From: Paenibacillus cymbidii | Lineage (GTDB): Bacteria > Bacillota > Bacilli > Paenibacillales > NBRC-103111 | Length of the DNA: 64,000 nt | Direction of reading: 5' to 3' | Assembly (NCBI RefSeq): GCF_004764705.1 | Contig: NZ_SHLX01000027.1 | Span: 1 to 64,000, forward strand | Shown: positions 51,966-60,731 of the stretch, piece by piece | Position numbering within the stretch: position 1 is the stretch's first letter | Layout: the number at the start of each line of letters is the position of its first letter | Position numbers and translations under genes: made by a program | The notes under the pieces: model-generated | What the model was told of the DNA's origin: nothing | Database searches by the model: none | Seen by the model: only the letters and a program-made list of their open reading frames with translations

Positions 51966-54215
51966 TTACGCGTAGGCGCGCACTTCGATGATTTCGGCGT
52001 ACTCGCCGCCGTTGGTCGACTCGACGACGACGCGCAGGCGGTCGGTCGTCACCGCGGCGTCCAGCGCATGGATGTGCTTGCGCTTGTGATTGTCGCGGCC
52101 TTCGGCAACGGTCGTCCAGCTGCCGCCGACGTACGCTTCGATCCGGTAATCCTTGACAAGGTCCGGAATCGCTTCGAACGGCGTGATGTGGTGATGCAGG
52201 TTGATCAAGTCCTCGTTGACATCGTCGTTGAACGTCACGTGAACGGCGCTCACCGTCACCGGCTGGCTCCACGCCAGCTGCAGCCATTCCGGCCGCCCGG
52301 CCGTCAGCTTCTCCGACGACCACAGATGCGGCCCGCCGTAAGGACGAACATAGCCGTCCGTCGCTCTGGCCGCCGAATAGGCATCGGAAGGCGCCGTCAG
52401 ACGGAAGCAAGGCGTCTTGCGCTCGAACTTGCGCATGCTCCACTCCACGACCGGCTGCTCGGCGCGATGCTCCTCCAGCCCGGCTTTCATCCGCGTATTT
52501 TCGCCTCTCCAGTAGGCCAGCACGCCGGAAGTCGGGTTGTGGTCCATATGGAGCGCCAGCGCGCCGTTCGCTTTCACCGCCAGGAACGCGTTGCGCGCCG
52601 ACTCCGGCCGCCAGCGCAGGTCCAGCTTCACCCATTGCAGCCCGCCGGGCGCCACGGCAGCTTCCGCTGTCTGCACCAACGTATGCGGCACATAGTTTTC
52701 CAGCCGGCCGGTCTCCCACAGCTCGACGGTCAGCGTTGTGGCCTCGGCTGCATCGACGAGCAGTTCGATGCCGTCCAGCGCCGGATCGACCGGCAGCGTG
52801 ATGCCAATGTCCGTCGTCAGCACAACCGTCGACACGGTACGCTCGACGGCGACGCGCCTGCGCTCGCTGGATGCCGTAAGCGTGGCGCCGAGCGCCAGGT
52901 CGGCGGCATCCTCGTTGCGCAAGCCGATAATCGAGGCGTCCTGGCGCAGCATCGTTTGCTGCAGCTCGCGCAAATGGTTCGCGTGCAGTTCGCGCGGGGT
53001 GACGCCTTTGGCGGCGCAGAGCGCGGCGCCGGTGCCGGCGGCTTCGCCGATGACGGCGCACGTCGCCATGACGCGCGTCGTGCCGAAGGCGACGTGCGAA
53101 GCGCTGATGTCGCGGCCCGCCATCAGCATGTTGCCGACGTTCGCCGAATAGAGCGAGCGGAACGGGATGTGGTAGTTGCCGTCCGCATGCAGATGCTTCG
53201 AGCCCGCTTCGGTCGCGTAAACGCCTTGCGGCGGATGCAGGTCGATCGACCAGCCGCCATACGCGACGCGGTCCTCGAACGGCGTCTGCGCCAAAATATC
53301 GTTCTGGTTAAGCACATAATCGCCGACGAACCGGCGGTATTCGCGTTTGCCCGGCAGCGAGCCGACCCATTCGAGCGTCATGTTCGCGGCGTCGAATTTG
53401 CCGGAATTTTTGATATAGTCCCAAATGCCGTAAATGACCGCCCACAGCTCGTCGCGGACGCGTTCGTTGTCGTGCACGATGTCGTGCTCGCCGCCCCACT
53501 CGATCCACCAGTACGCGCAGCCGTTGTCGCCGCTTCGGATGATGCGGCGCTCGGGGATCGTCGTTTTTGTCACGTCGATCGCGATGCTCGGCGGCGTATA
53601 TTTGACCGGATGGCCCACATCTTTCGTATAAAACAGCAGTGTACTGCCGAGCGTAATGTCGTCGGCGACAAGCGGCGCCCACTCTTCGTTGAACTCCTCG
53701 CGCGCCTCGCGGCCGAGCCGGTATTTCGCGCCGGCAAGAAAACCGACCAAACCGTCGCCGGTACAATCGAGGTACACGGGGCTTTCGAAACGAATCCGCC
53801 GCTCCGAACCCATCATCCAGCCGGTGACCGAACGGATCGTACGGTTGTTTTCGTCCCCGTCGGCTTCGACTTCATGCACGTCCGTGTTCAGGAACAGCCG
53901 GATGTTCGTTTCCTTGCGCACCGCCTCATGCACGACCATGTCCCAAAAATATGGATTGCCATCCATGTTGCGGAACTGGTTCTCGACGAACAGTTCGCCC
54001 ATGATGCCCGTTTCGCGCGCATAACGCTGGATGCCGTGCCCGGTCGCGCCGCACACCCAGACGCGCACCTCGCTGCTGGAGTTGCCGCCGAGCACCGGGC
54101 GGTTGTTGATCAGCGTTACCTGCTGCCCGAGCCGGGCCGCGGCGATGGCCGCACATACGCCTGCCAGACCGCCGCCTACGACCGTGACGTCGGCTTGGAC
54201 CGTTTCATTGCGCAT
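51966..54215 (-). CDS. FAD-dependent oxidoreductase with C-terminal discoidin-like domain
   Basis: A 749-residue protein of the FAD_oxidored (PF12831) family. The dinucleotide motif VVGGGLAGVCAAIAAARLG (near residue 12), GGNSSSEVRVWVCGATGHG, and MAGRDISASHVAFGTTRVM in the second half match the family. The last 150 residues resemble a discoidin/F5-8C carbohydrate-binding domain (ATDGYVRPYGGPHLWSS, WLQLAWSQPVTVSAV). No signal peptide is present. ATG 54215 has AAGGAG 8 nt upstream. It may oxidise a sugar or related catabolite. A divergent AraC gene likely regulates it. Confidence 0.85.
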   Translation of the reverse strand: MRNETVQADVTVVGGGLAGVCAAIAAARLGQQVTLINNRPVLGGNSSSEVRVWVCGATGHGIQRYARETGIMGELFVENQFRNMDGNPYFWDMVVHEAVRKETNIRLFLNTDVHEVEADGDENNRTIRSVTGWMMGSERRIRFESPVYLDCTGDGLVGFLAGAKYRLGREAREEFNEEWAPLVADDITLGSTLLFYTKDVGHPVKYTPPSIAIDVTKTTIPERRIIRSGDNGCAYWWIEWGGEHDIVHDNERVRDELWAVIYGIWDYIKNSGKFDAANMTLEWVGSLPGKREYRRFVGDYVLNQNDILAQTPFEDRVAYGGWSIDLHPPQGVYATEAGSKHLHADGNYHIPFRSLYSANVGNMLMAGRDISASHVAFGTTRVMATCAVIGEAAGTGAALCAAKGVTPRELHANHLRELQQTMLRQDASIIGLRNEDAADLALGATLTASSERRRVAVERTVSTVVLTTDIGITLPVDPALDGIELLVDAAEATTLTVELWETGRLENYVPHTLVQTAEAAVAPGGLQWVKLDLRWRPESARNAFLAVKANGALALHMDHNPTSGVLAYWRGENTRMKAGLEEHRAEQPVVEWSMRKFERKTPCFRLTAPSDAYSAARATDGYVRPYGGPHLWSSEKLTAGRPEWLQLAWSQPVTVSAVHVTFNDDVNEDLINLHHHITPFEAIPDLVKDYRIEAYVGGSWTTVAEGRDNHKRKHIHALDAAVTTDRLRVVVESTNGGEYAEIIEVRAYA

Positions 54216-54382
54216 TGTCACTCGCTCCTTTATATCCATGATTTCATATTCATAGGAAATCGCTTTTCTCCGCTTTATGCTTTTATTGTAGATCACGTCC
54301 TTGCGAAATAACATGCAGCGTATTACGATTGTCATATACTTTATTTCAATTATTGGAGCGGAGAACGGAGGCGGATCCGGCT

Positions 54383-55180
54383 GTGCGCAACAATTGGTCG
54401 CTGCACCCGATGGGCTACGTCTTTTGGCGGGAAAAAGCGCAGTTTCTGCTGGAGCGTGACACGCATCATTTCTGGACGATGTTTGCGGTGGAGAGCGGCC
54501 GGTTCGCTTATCGGATCGGCAGCCACGCCGGCGAGGCGGCGTTCGGCGACATCGTCGTCTGTCCGTCCGGCATCCCGTTCCATCGGCGAACGATCACGCC
54601 GCTGTCGTTTCATTTCATGCAGTTCGTGTGGGAGCAGGAACCCGGGGCGGACGAAGCCGCATCGCTCGGGGGAAAATGGACGATCCGCGATACGGATCGG
54701 CTGGCCTCGACTTATCGCTACATGCGGGAAATCGGCGGCGGGGTGCGCGAGGAGCCGGCGTTCGGCCGGATAAAGCACATGCTCGAGGATGTGTGGCGAC
54801 TGGTGGAAATCGAGCGCAGCGCGGCCGCGGAGGAAGCGCCGCCGGAAGACGGCGGGCCGGAGCCGGACATGCTCCAGGCGCGCCAATGGCTGCTCGAGCA
54901 TGCGTATGCGCCGTTTTCGATGCGCGCGTTATCCGACTTGCTCGGGCTTAGCCCCGTGCAGTTGACCCGGCGGTTCCGCGCGGCGTTCCGGGCGACGCCG
55001 TCCGACTTCGTCACCGGCCTGCGTCTCGGCCGCGCCAGCCGGCTGCTGGAGGAGACGACGCTGCCGCTCGAGGCGATCGCCCAGCTTTGTGGATACGAAA
55101 ATGGCTTCTACTTGAGCCGCGTGTTCCGCGCGAAGCTCGGCACCACGCCGTCGGCGCACCGCAAGCTGCACCGGGTGTGA
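54383..55180 (+). CDS. AraC-family regulator divergent from the FAD oxidoreductase
   Basis: About 265 residues. A cupin-like N-terminal part (THHFWTMFAVESGRFAYRIG and CPSGIPFHRR) and a C-terminal AraC domain (FSMRALSDLLGLSPVQLTRRF and IAQLCGYENGFYLSRVFRAKLG). GTG 54383 is preferred, with GGAGG about 10 nt upstream; the frame opens at TTG 54329. It is the fifth single-domain AraC regulator in the window. Confidence 0.86.
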   Translation: MRNNWSLHPMGYVFWREKAQFLLERDTHHFWTMFAVESGRFAYRIGSHAGEAAFGDIVVCPSGIPFHRRTITPLSFHFMQFVWEQEPGADEAASLGGKWTIRDTDRLASTYRYMREIGGGVREEPAFGRIKHMLEDVWRLVEIERSAAAEEAPPEDGGPEPDMLQARQWLLEHAYAPFSMRALSDLLGLSPVQLTRRFRAAFRATPSDFVTGLRLGRASRLLEETTLPLEAIAQLCGYENGFYLSRVFRAKLGTTPSAHRKLHRV

Positions 55181-55183
55181 CGA

Positions 55184-56686
55184 CTATTTCAGCCACCGAA
55201 ACGGCGTTGTGCCGAAGAACAAGTCCGGGTTGGCCTGAACATTGTGCGCCCAGAACGTGAAGTGCAAGTGCGGCCCGGTCGAGAAGCCGGTCGTGCCGAC
55301 TAGCCCGATGATGTCGCCGCGTTTGACCTTGTCGCCTGTCTTGACGAGCAGCTTCGACATGTGGGCATATTGTGAGAACAGCCCCATGCCGTGGTCGAGG
55401 TAGATGGAATTGCCCGTCAAATAAAGCGTATCCGCCAGCGCCACGACGCCGTCGTTGGTCGCCTGGATCGGCGTGCCTTCTTTGGCGGCGAGGTCGAGCG
55501 CCATGTGCGAGCTGTCGTACTTGCCGTTGACATAACGCGTGTAGCCGTATGGCGTCGTCAGGATACCGTCGATCGGCTTCACGAACGGCTGCGTGAACAG
55601 AAACTCGGGCGCCGACTTGCTGCGGGCGGCGTCGATTTTCGCCTGATCGGCGGCGATGCGCGCCGTGTCCTGCTTCATGGCTTCCATTTGCTCCGTTACT
55701 TGCAAATACTGCGTTTCGAATTTCTTCGTTTGCACCGTCAGCGTCTGGTCGCCGATCGGATACTTGCCCGCCTTGACGCCCATCGGAATCGGCAAATAGG
55801 TGAAATAACCGGCGGCGAACGGCTGCAGCGTGTACGTTTTGCCTTGCCACGAAATGTCGCCCGGCCCTTCGGAGCGCACAAGCACCAGATCGCCGGGCGC
55901 GGTGGTTTCCGGAATCAGCTGCCATTTGGCGCGCATCGCCTTCTCGGCCAACTGCGGCGTGCCGTAGTATGCCGCTTCCGTCTGTTCCCGCTGCAGCCGC
56001 TCCTTCTCCTGCTTGACCGCTTCGCGCACGGCTTCGTTCACTTCCGCCTGCCACGTCTGGCCGCCGTCGGCGGTGACCAGCAGCGCGTTGGGCCACTCTG
56101 CGCCTCGCTCCGTAGGCAGCGCCCAGCCGATGCGTGCGGTGAGGAACTGCGCCTGCTTCACTGCGTACAGCTTGCCCGCATACGTCAGCGTCGCCGGCGA
56201 CGGCGCAGCCGCTTCCGCGTTCCCGCTCGCTGCCGGGCTTCCGCTTGTACCCATTCCAGCTCCTCCGGTCCCGTTCGCACTTGCGCCCGCCCCCGTCGCG
56301 TTCCCGCTCGCATTGGCTCCCGCGCTTGCGCCGCTTCCGCTCGCAGCCGCCGCTTCCGGCGACCAGCCTGCCGGCGCTTCTTGCCAGCTGACGCCGCCGT
56401 CCTCGGTCAGCATGGCTCCGTCGGGGAACCGCACCCAGCCGCGGTCGAAGTCGGCCATGCGGAACTCCGTCGCCGCTCGCGGAGTGGGCGCCGGGATTGG
56501 CGTCGCCGTCGGCGAAGGAGTCGGCGCAGCCGTCTGCGCCGCGGCCGGCGCCTCCGCCCGCCGCTGCTCCCGAATCAATATCGTCAACCCGGCCGACAGC
56601 ACGATCAGCCCCGCCAGCAACAGGCCAAACTTGCGCGGCGTCCAGGACGATCCCCCCTTGCCGGTGCGTTCCTTCCGCGGATTCAT
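55184..56686 (-). CDS. Membrane-anchored M23 peptidase with BNR-like repeats
   Basis: A 500-residue protein: a short basic N-terminus, one membrane helix (about residues 18-38), two BNR-type repeats (TEDGGVSWQ and TADGGQTWQ), an Ala/Gly/Ser low-complexity stretch (about 110-160), a coiled-coil-like segment and a C-terminal M23 domain. The zinc ligands fit SSHMALDLAAKEGTPI (His, Asp) and GPHLHF (HxH). It probably cuts peptidoglycan cross-links outside the membrane. ATG 56686 has GGAGG about 9 nt upstream. Confidence 0.9.
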   Translation of the reverse strand: MNPRKERTGKGGSSWTPRKFGLLLAGLIVLSAGLTILIREQRRAEAPAAAQTAAPTPSPTATPIPAPTPRAATEFRMADFDRGWVRFPDGAMLTEDGGVSWQEAPAGWSPEAAAASGSGASAGANASGNATGAGASANGTGGAGMGTSGSPAASGNAEAAAPSPATLTYAGKLYAVKQAQFLTARIGWALPTERGAEWPNALLVTADGGQTWQAEVNEAVREAVKQEKERLQREQTEAAYYGTPQLAEKAMRAKWQLIPETTAPGDLVLVRSEGPGDISWQGKTYTLQPFAAGYFTYLPIPMGVKAGKYPIGDQTLTVQTKKFETQYLQVTEQMEAMKQDTARIAADQAKIDAARSKSAPEFLFTQPFVKPIDGILTTPYGYTRYVNGKYDSSHMALDLAAKEGTPIQATNDGVVALADTLYLTGNSIYLDHGMGLFSQYAHMSKLLVKTGDKVKRGDIIGLVGTTGFSTGPHLHFTFWAHNVQANPDLFFGTTPFRWLK

Positions 56687-56764
56687 CGCAGACAACCTCC
56701 CCAAGATCAGTACCTTCATAGTACGACAAGCCCGATCCGATTGCCATAGGATAAGTCGGGAACC

Positions 56765-56792
56765 GAATAGGCCATCAAACATGGCCTATTTC
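56765..56792 (+). repeat. Single hairpin related to the four-hairpin elements
   Basis: AATAGGCCAT (56766-56775) and ATGGCCTATT (56781-56790) form a 10-bp stem with a CAAAC loop. The sequence matches the first and fourth stems of the A elements, but here only one is present. It lies between the M23 and DUF4023 genes. Confidence 0.7.
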
Positions 56793-56951
56793 GTTCTCCT
56801 AATTACTTGTAGCAGGCAAAGGAGAGAATACAAGCATACCAGGCAACGTTTACTGCGGGAGATTCGGCGCATGTCAATTGTTCGCCGCCTTCATACTCTC
56901 GCCCGCCCAAGGAAATACTACTTTCGACTTTACCGACAATGGAGGCGCAGC

Positions 56952-57083
56952 ATGGACAATACGCAACAGTTTGTGGAAAAGCTGCATGACCAGCAAGCGA
57001 AGGACGAAGCCAATCGCAAGCATCAGGGCAAAGGCAGCCCGGAAAAGAAGCTCTCGAACAAACAGCACGCCACGAACAAATAG
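56952..57083 (+). CDS. DUF4023 small protein
   Basis: A 43-residue hydrophilic protein containing FVEKLHDQQAKDEANRKHQG and ending in lysine-rich sequence, which matches the DUF4023 family of Paenibacillaceae and related spore formers. ATG 56952 follows GGAGGCGCAGC. Its function is not known. Confidence 0.8.
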   Translation: MDNTQQFVEKLHDQQAKDEANRKHQGKGSPEKKLSNKQHATNK

Positions 57084-57101
57084 CGCCGTCGCACGTAAAG
57101 C

Positions 57102-57150
57102 GTAAAGCGGCGGATCAGGCCGCCAAAAGCCGGCCCAGCCGCCGCTTTAC
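57102..57150. terminator. Perfect 12-bp inverted repeat between convergent genes
   Basis: GTAAAGCGGCGG (57102-57113) and CCGCCGCTTTAC (57139-57150) can pair perfectly. It includes the NUDIX stop codon. It lacks a T-run, so it may be a weak bidirectional terminator. Confidence 0.5.
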
Positions 57151-57620
57151 TCGGGGTCGGGGCTTACCCTGCCCGCCAAGCGGTAAGCTTCTCCAACCTC
57201 CCAGGTTTCATACGGAACGAGCCGCTCCGCCTTCAACGCATCGAGCGTGCGCGATCGCTGTTGAGGGCGAGTGATATAATGGTCGATATTGGCCTCGGTA
57301 ATGGCAATGTATCTGGCTTCCTGAATCTCTTCCGGCTGTATCGCGATTTCCCCGCTCACGTACGCCGCTTTAAACACCACGACCAGCACATGTTTCGTTG
57401 CGTTAAAATAAACGCCGCTTATTCCCAGCGGCCGGATCACGATGCCGGTTTCCTCCCGAACCTCGCGGCATACCGCTTTGTCCAAAGGCTCACCGGCTTC
57501 CACATTCCCGCCGGGCATCTCCCACGTATCCGCACGCCAATGAGTTTTCACCAGCAACACTTCCTCGCGTTCATTCATAAGCAGTGCCGCAACCGAAACG
57601 GTAAGCCGTACCTCCCCCAT
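57147..57620 (-). CDS. NUDIX hydrolase
   Basis: A 157-residue NUDIX protein. The box GX5EX7REVXEEXG is complete in GGNVEAGEPLDKAVCREVRE followed by ETGI. ATG 57620 is preferred, with GAGGGGG about 8 nt upstream. It probably hydrolyses a nucleoside diphosphate derivative; the substrate is not predictable. Confidence 0.9.
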   Translation of the reverse strand: MGEVRLTVSVAALLMNEREEVLLVKTHWRADTWEMPGGNVEAGEPLDKAVCREVREETGIVIRPLGISGVYFNATKHVLVVVFKAAYVSGEIAIQPEEIQEARYIAITEANIDHYITRPQQRSRTLDALKAERLVPYETWEVGEAYRLAGRVSPDPE

Positions 57621-57721
57621 CCTCCATCCCCCTCGTTCCTCTATTGATGTACCCAAGCTTTCATCGATGTAATTAAACAATCATCCTTCTTCAGAACAAT
57701 CCGAAAATCCTTTTTCGATTT

Positions 57722-57748
57722 TGTCACACAACACGCCCCTTCCTCGTC
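57722..57748 (+). promoter_or_regulatory. ECF41-type promoter upstream of the FAD oxidoreductase/sigma operon
   Basis: TGTCACA (57722-57728) and CGTC (57745-57748) lie 16 nt apart. This is the promoter pattern known for ECF41 sigma factors, and the operon it would drive encodes one. Autoregulation is therefore likely. Confidence 0.75.
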
Positions 57749-57784
57749 TTGAGGGCAAGACGATCGCGAGGAGGACGATTCATC

Positions 57785-59062
57785 ATGAAATCGAATCACG
57801 CAAATGGAAGCACCGTCATTATCGGCGGCGGATTGGCAGGACTTGTGGCGGCGAACGAGCTGGCTGACGCGGGCCGGCCGGTGATCCTGCTGGAGAAGGC
57901 AAGCCGCGCAGGCGGCCGCGCCCAGTCCGCCGTGAAGAACGGCGCCACGCTCAATTTCGGCGGCCATGCGCTGTATCGCGACGGCGCCCTCGACCGGGCG
58001 CTGAAGCGCTACGGCATTCGCCCGTCCGGCAGCAGCCCTGCCGCCAGCGGCTTCGCCATCTGGCGCGGCGCGCTCGCCGCCCTGCCCGGCGACCCGCTCA
58101 AGCTCGCGGCCTCGCGGCTGCTCTCCTGGCCGGGCAAAATCGAGCTCGCCCGCTTCATGACGCGGCTTCGCCGCATAGACGGCGACGCGATCCCGCGCGT
58201 CAGCCTGCGCGAATGGGCCGAATCGACCATTCGCGAGCCGATGGTGCGCCACCTGTTGTACGCGCTCAATCGAACGGCCACGTACAGCGCCGACATCGAC
58301 AGCCAGTTGGCCGGAGCGGCGCTGCGGCAGCTGCGGCAAGCGCTGACCAGCAACGTGTTGTACGTCGACGGTGGCTGGCAGTCGATCGTCGACCGGCTGC
58401 GGGAGCGAGCCGTCCGTGCCGGTGCCGACATCCGCACCGAATCGCCGGCAGCCGCGATCCTGCACGAGAGCGGGCGAATTGCCGGCGTACGGCTCGCGGA
58501 CGGCAGCCGGCTCGACGCGCCCGGCGTCATCGCGGCCGTTCCGCCGGCGGAGACGCTGCGTCTGCTGCAGGATGCAGCGATCCCGTCGCTGCGCCGCTGG
58601 CGCGATGAAGCGCTGCCCTCCACCGCAGCGTGCCTCGATCTGGCGCTGAAGCGGCTGCCGGCGGGCAACCGCCATTTTGCGCTCGGCCTCGACCAACCGG
58701 TGTATGTGTCGAACCACTCCCGTTATGCCAAATTGAGCGACAATGGTACAATCGTGGTGCATGCGATGAAGTACACCGGCAGCGGCTCAACCGATCCCGA
58801 TGCCGATCTGCGGCAGCTCGAGCTCACGATGGATCTGGTGCAGCCGGGATGGCGGCAGGAAACGGCAGCCCGGCAGTTCTTGCCCCATTTGACGGTCGTG
58901 CACGATCAGCCGCATATCGGCCGCTCCGGACCGCCGCCCGGCCCCGAGGTGCCGGAGCTGGCCGGGCTGTATGTCGCCGGCGACTGGGCCGGCCATCGCG
59001 AAATGTTGGCGGACGCCGCCGCGGCCAGCGCGCAGCGGGCAGCAGCCCGGCTCGTTCAATAA
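57785..59062 (+). CDS. FAD-dependent amine oxidase/phytoene desaturase-like protein
   Basis: A 425-residue FAD protein: the dinucleotide motif VIIGGGLAGLVAANELADAG (near residue 11), EKASRAGGRAQS, and a C-terminal GLYVAGDWAGH. Family members oxidise amines, carotenoid precursors or protoporphyrinogen. ATG 57785 has GAGGAGG about 10 nt upstream. It precedes an ECF41 sigma gene by 20 nt; ECF41 factors are typically encoded with an oxidoreductase, a carboxymuconolactone decarboxylase or an epimerase-like protein. Confidence 0.88.
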   Translation: MKSNHANGSTVIIGGGLAGLVAANELADAGRPVILLEKASRAGGRAQSAVKNGATLNFGGHALYRDGALDRALKRYGIRPSGSSPAASGFAIWRGALAALPGDPLKLAASRLLSWPGKIELARFMTRLRRIDGDAIPRVSLREWAESTIREPMVRHLLYALNRTATYSADIDSQLAGAALRQLRQALTSNVLYVDGGWQSIVDRLRERAVRAGADIRTESPAAAILHESGRIAGVRLADGSRLDAPGVIAAVPPAETLRLLQDAAIPSLRRWRDEALPSTAACLDLALKRLPAGNRHFALGLDQPVYVSNHSRYAKLSDNGTIVVHAMKYTGSGSTDPDADLRQLELTMDLVQPGWRQETAARQFLPHLTVVHDQPHIGRSGPPPGPEVPELAGLYVAGDWAGHREMLADAAAASAQRAAARLVQ

Positions 59063-59082
59063 GCGGAAAGAAGGGGACGTCC

Positions 59083-59970
59083 ATGGAACATGCGGCCACC
59101 GCCGAGCAGCTGTATACGACTTACAAACCGCTGCTGTTCTCGCTCGCTTACCGGATGCTCGGCCATGTGATGGATGCGGAAGATATCGTGCAGGAAGCGT
59201 TCGTCGCCTGGAACGGAGCGGCGTCCGCCGAAGTCGGCAACAGCAAGGCGTACTTGTGCAAAATCGTCACGAACCGCTGCATCGATCTGCTTCGTTCGTC
59301 GCGGCACAGGCGCGAGGTATACGTCGGCCCGTGGCTGCCGGAGCCGATCGTTGCCGGAGCCGGCGGCTTCGATCCTTCCGAGCGCTATTTGCAGCAGGAA
59401 TCGGTAACGACCGCCTACCTGCTTCTGCTGCAGCAGCTGTCGTGGGTGGAGCGCGCCGTGTTCCTGCTGCGCGAGGCGATGCAGTTCGACTACGGCGACA
59501 TCGCGGCGATGGTAGGCAAGAGCGAAACGAATTGCCGGCAAATTTTTCACCGGGCGAAGCGGGCGATCGGCGCGCTGCCGCCGGAGCAGGCCGGCGCCCG
59601 GGCTCCGGTCGGCGGGCAGGCGACCAGCGCCGCCGAGCGATTCGTGCAGGCGCTGGCCAGCGGCAACATCGGCACGCTGCTCGCCGCGCTGGCCGACGAC
59701 GCCGTGCTCTACAGCGACGGCGGCGGCAAAGTGAAGGCCGCGGTACAGCCGATCCTCGGGCCGGACCGAATCGCCCGCTTCTCCTTCGGCCTGTTGGCCA
59801 AAGCCGGCGAAAGCTTCTCCTTCCGGCTGGCGACGGTCGGCGGCCAGCCCGGCATCGTCACATACGAGGAGGGCAACGTCACGGCGGTATTCACGTTCCG
59901 GCTCGTTCAGGACCGGATCGCCAACATCTACATCATCGTCAATCCGGATAAGCTGCGGCGCGTCACCTGA
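59083..59970 (+). CDS. ECF41-type sigma factor with SnoaL-like C-terminal extension
   Basis: A 295-residue ECF sigma factor. Sigma2 (DAEDIVQEAFVAW) and sigma4 are present, the linker carries WLPEP (GPWLPEPI), and the C-terminal SnoaL-like domain ends with NPDKL. These are the hallmarks of ECF41, whose C-terminal domain modulates activity in place of an anti-sigma factor. The promoter at 57722 fits its target motif. ATG 59083 has AAGGGG upstream. Confidence 0.94.
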   Translation: MEHAATAEQLYTTYKPLLFSLAYRMLGHVMDAEDIVQEAFVAWNGAASAEVGNSKAYLCKIVTNRCIDLLRSSRHRREVYVGPWLPEPIVAGAGGFDPSERYLQQESVTTAYLLLLQQLSWVERAVFLLREAMQFDYGDIAAMVGKSETNCRQIFHRAKRAIGALPPEQAGARAPVGGQATSAAERFVQALASGNIGTLLAALADDAVLYSDGGGKVKAAVQPILGPDRIARFSFGLLAKAGESFSFRLATVGGQPGIVTYEEGNVTAVFTFRLVQDRIANIYIIVNPDKLRRVT

Positions 59971-59980
59971 ACCGCCGCAG

Positions 59981-60571
59981 CTAGCGCACTACTTTTATGA
60001 TCAGGAACGGCGCCATCTTCACTTCGCTGCCTATCACCTTGCTGTCGAGCGAAAACTGCGTCTCCGCCGTCACCTTGTACACACCGGGCTGCAGCTTGAC
60101 ATCGGGATCGGCGAAAAACCGTCGCATCTCCTGCGCATTGCGGTCGTTGTTGCTGTAACCTCCGCTTTTGACATAAGGAATTTCGACGACGGCGTCTTTC
60201 TTCAGCTTGGTCGACGTAAGCAGCGTCGCAATTGTCCCCTCGGCCTTGAAATCTCCATCCTGCTGAACGATGCTGATCGTCACATAAGGAAGGCCATGCC
60301 AAATCGTAATTTCATCCGCCGCCCCCTCGTAAACCAGCTCGGCTTTCAGCCGAATCGGTTCGTCCGCGCGATAGACCGTTTTATCGGAGAATACCTCCAG
60401 TTTGAAGCCCATCCAGCTTGACAACCCCGAATCGGCAGGCGGCTTGGTCAGTATCGACTCGGCAGCGGACGGCGTCACTTTCGCCGACCCCGCCCCATAC
60501 CGCTCCACTCCATCCGCAACGAACCCGCTCGCCGCAATCAACAACGCAAGCAGCAGCGCCACCATTTTCAT
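59981..60571 (-). CDS. Secreted protein of unknown function
   Basis: A 196-residue protein with a signal peptide (MKMVALLLALLIAASGFVADG). The rest is beta-rich, with LEVFSDKTVYRADEPIRLKA and YKVTAETQFSL, resembling Ig-like or BsuPI-like inhibitor domains. ATG 60571 has GGGAGG upstream. No clear family assignment is possible. Confidence 0.75.
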   Translation of the reverse strand: MKMVALLLALLIAASGFVADGVERYGAGSAKVTPSAAESILTKPPADSGLSSWMGFKLEVFSDKTVYRADEPIRLKAELVYEGAADEITIWHGLPYVTISIVQQDGDFKAEGTIATLLTSTKLKKDAVVEIPYVKSGGYSNNDRNAQEMRRFFADPDVKLQPGVYKVTAETQFSLDSKVIGSEVKMAPFLIIKVVR

Positions 60572-60731
60572 CCCCGCCTCCCCCTTCCGTTTCTTTCCCA
60601 GACGAAGCAAACCCGCTCCGGGTTGCGGACCCGCTCTCCGCAACTTCCGCATTCCTTGGACAAAACGTGTATAATAGTGGTTGTTCAAAAAGCCGTCTTG
60701 CACCGACTACCTTCGATTCGGAGTGAAACCC

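Noticed and set aside
54240..54300. Possible catabolite (cre) site upstream of the FAD oxidoreductase
   Set aside because: GAGAAAAGCGATTTCC lacks conserved bases of the cre consensus, so it was not called.
51861..54311. Plus-strand frame of over 800 codons opposite the FAD oxidoreductase
   Set aside because: The opposite strand encodes a recognisable FAD enzyme with a good ribosome site; the plus frame is Arg/His-rich without motifs.
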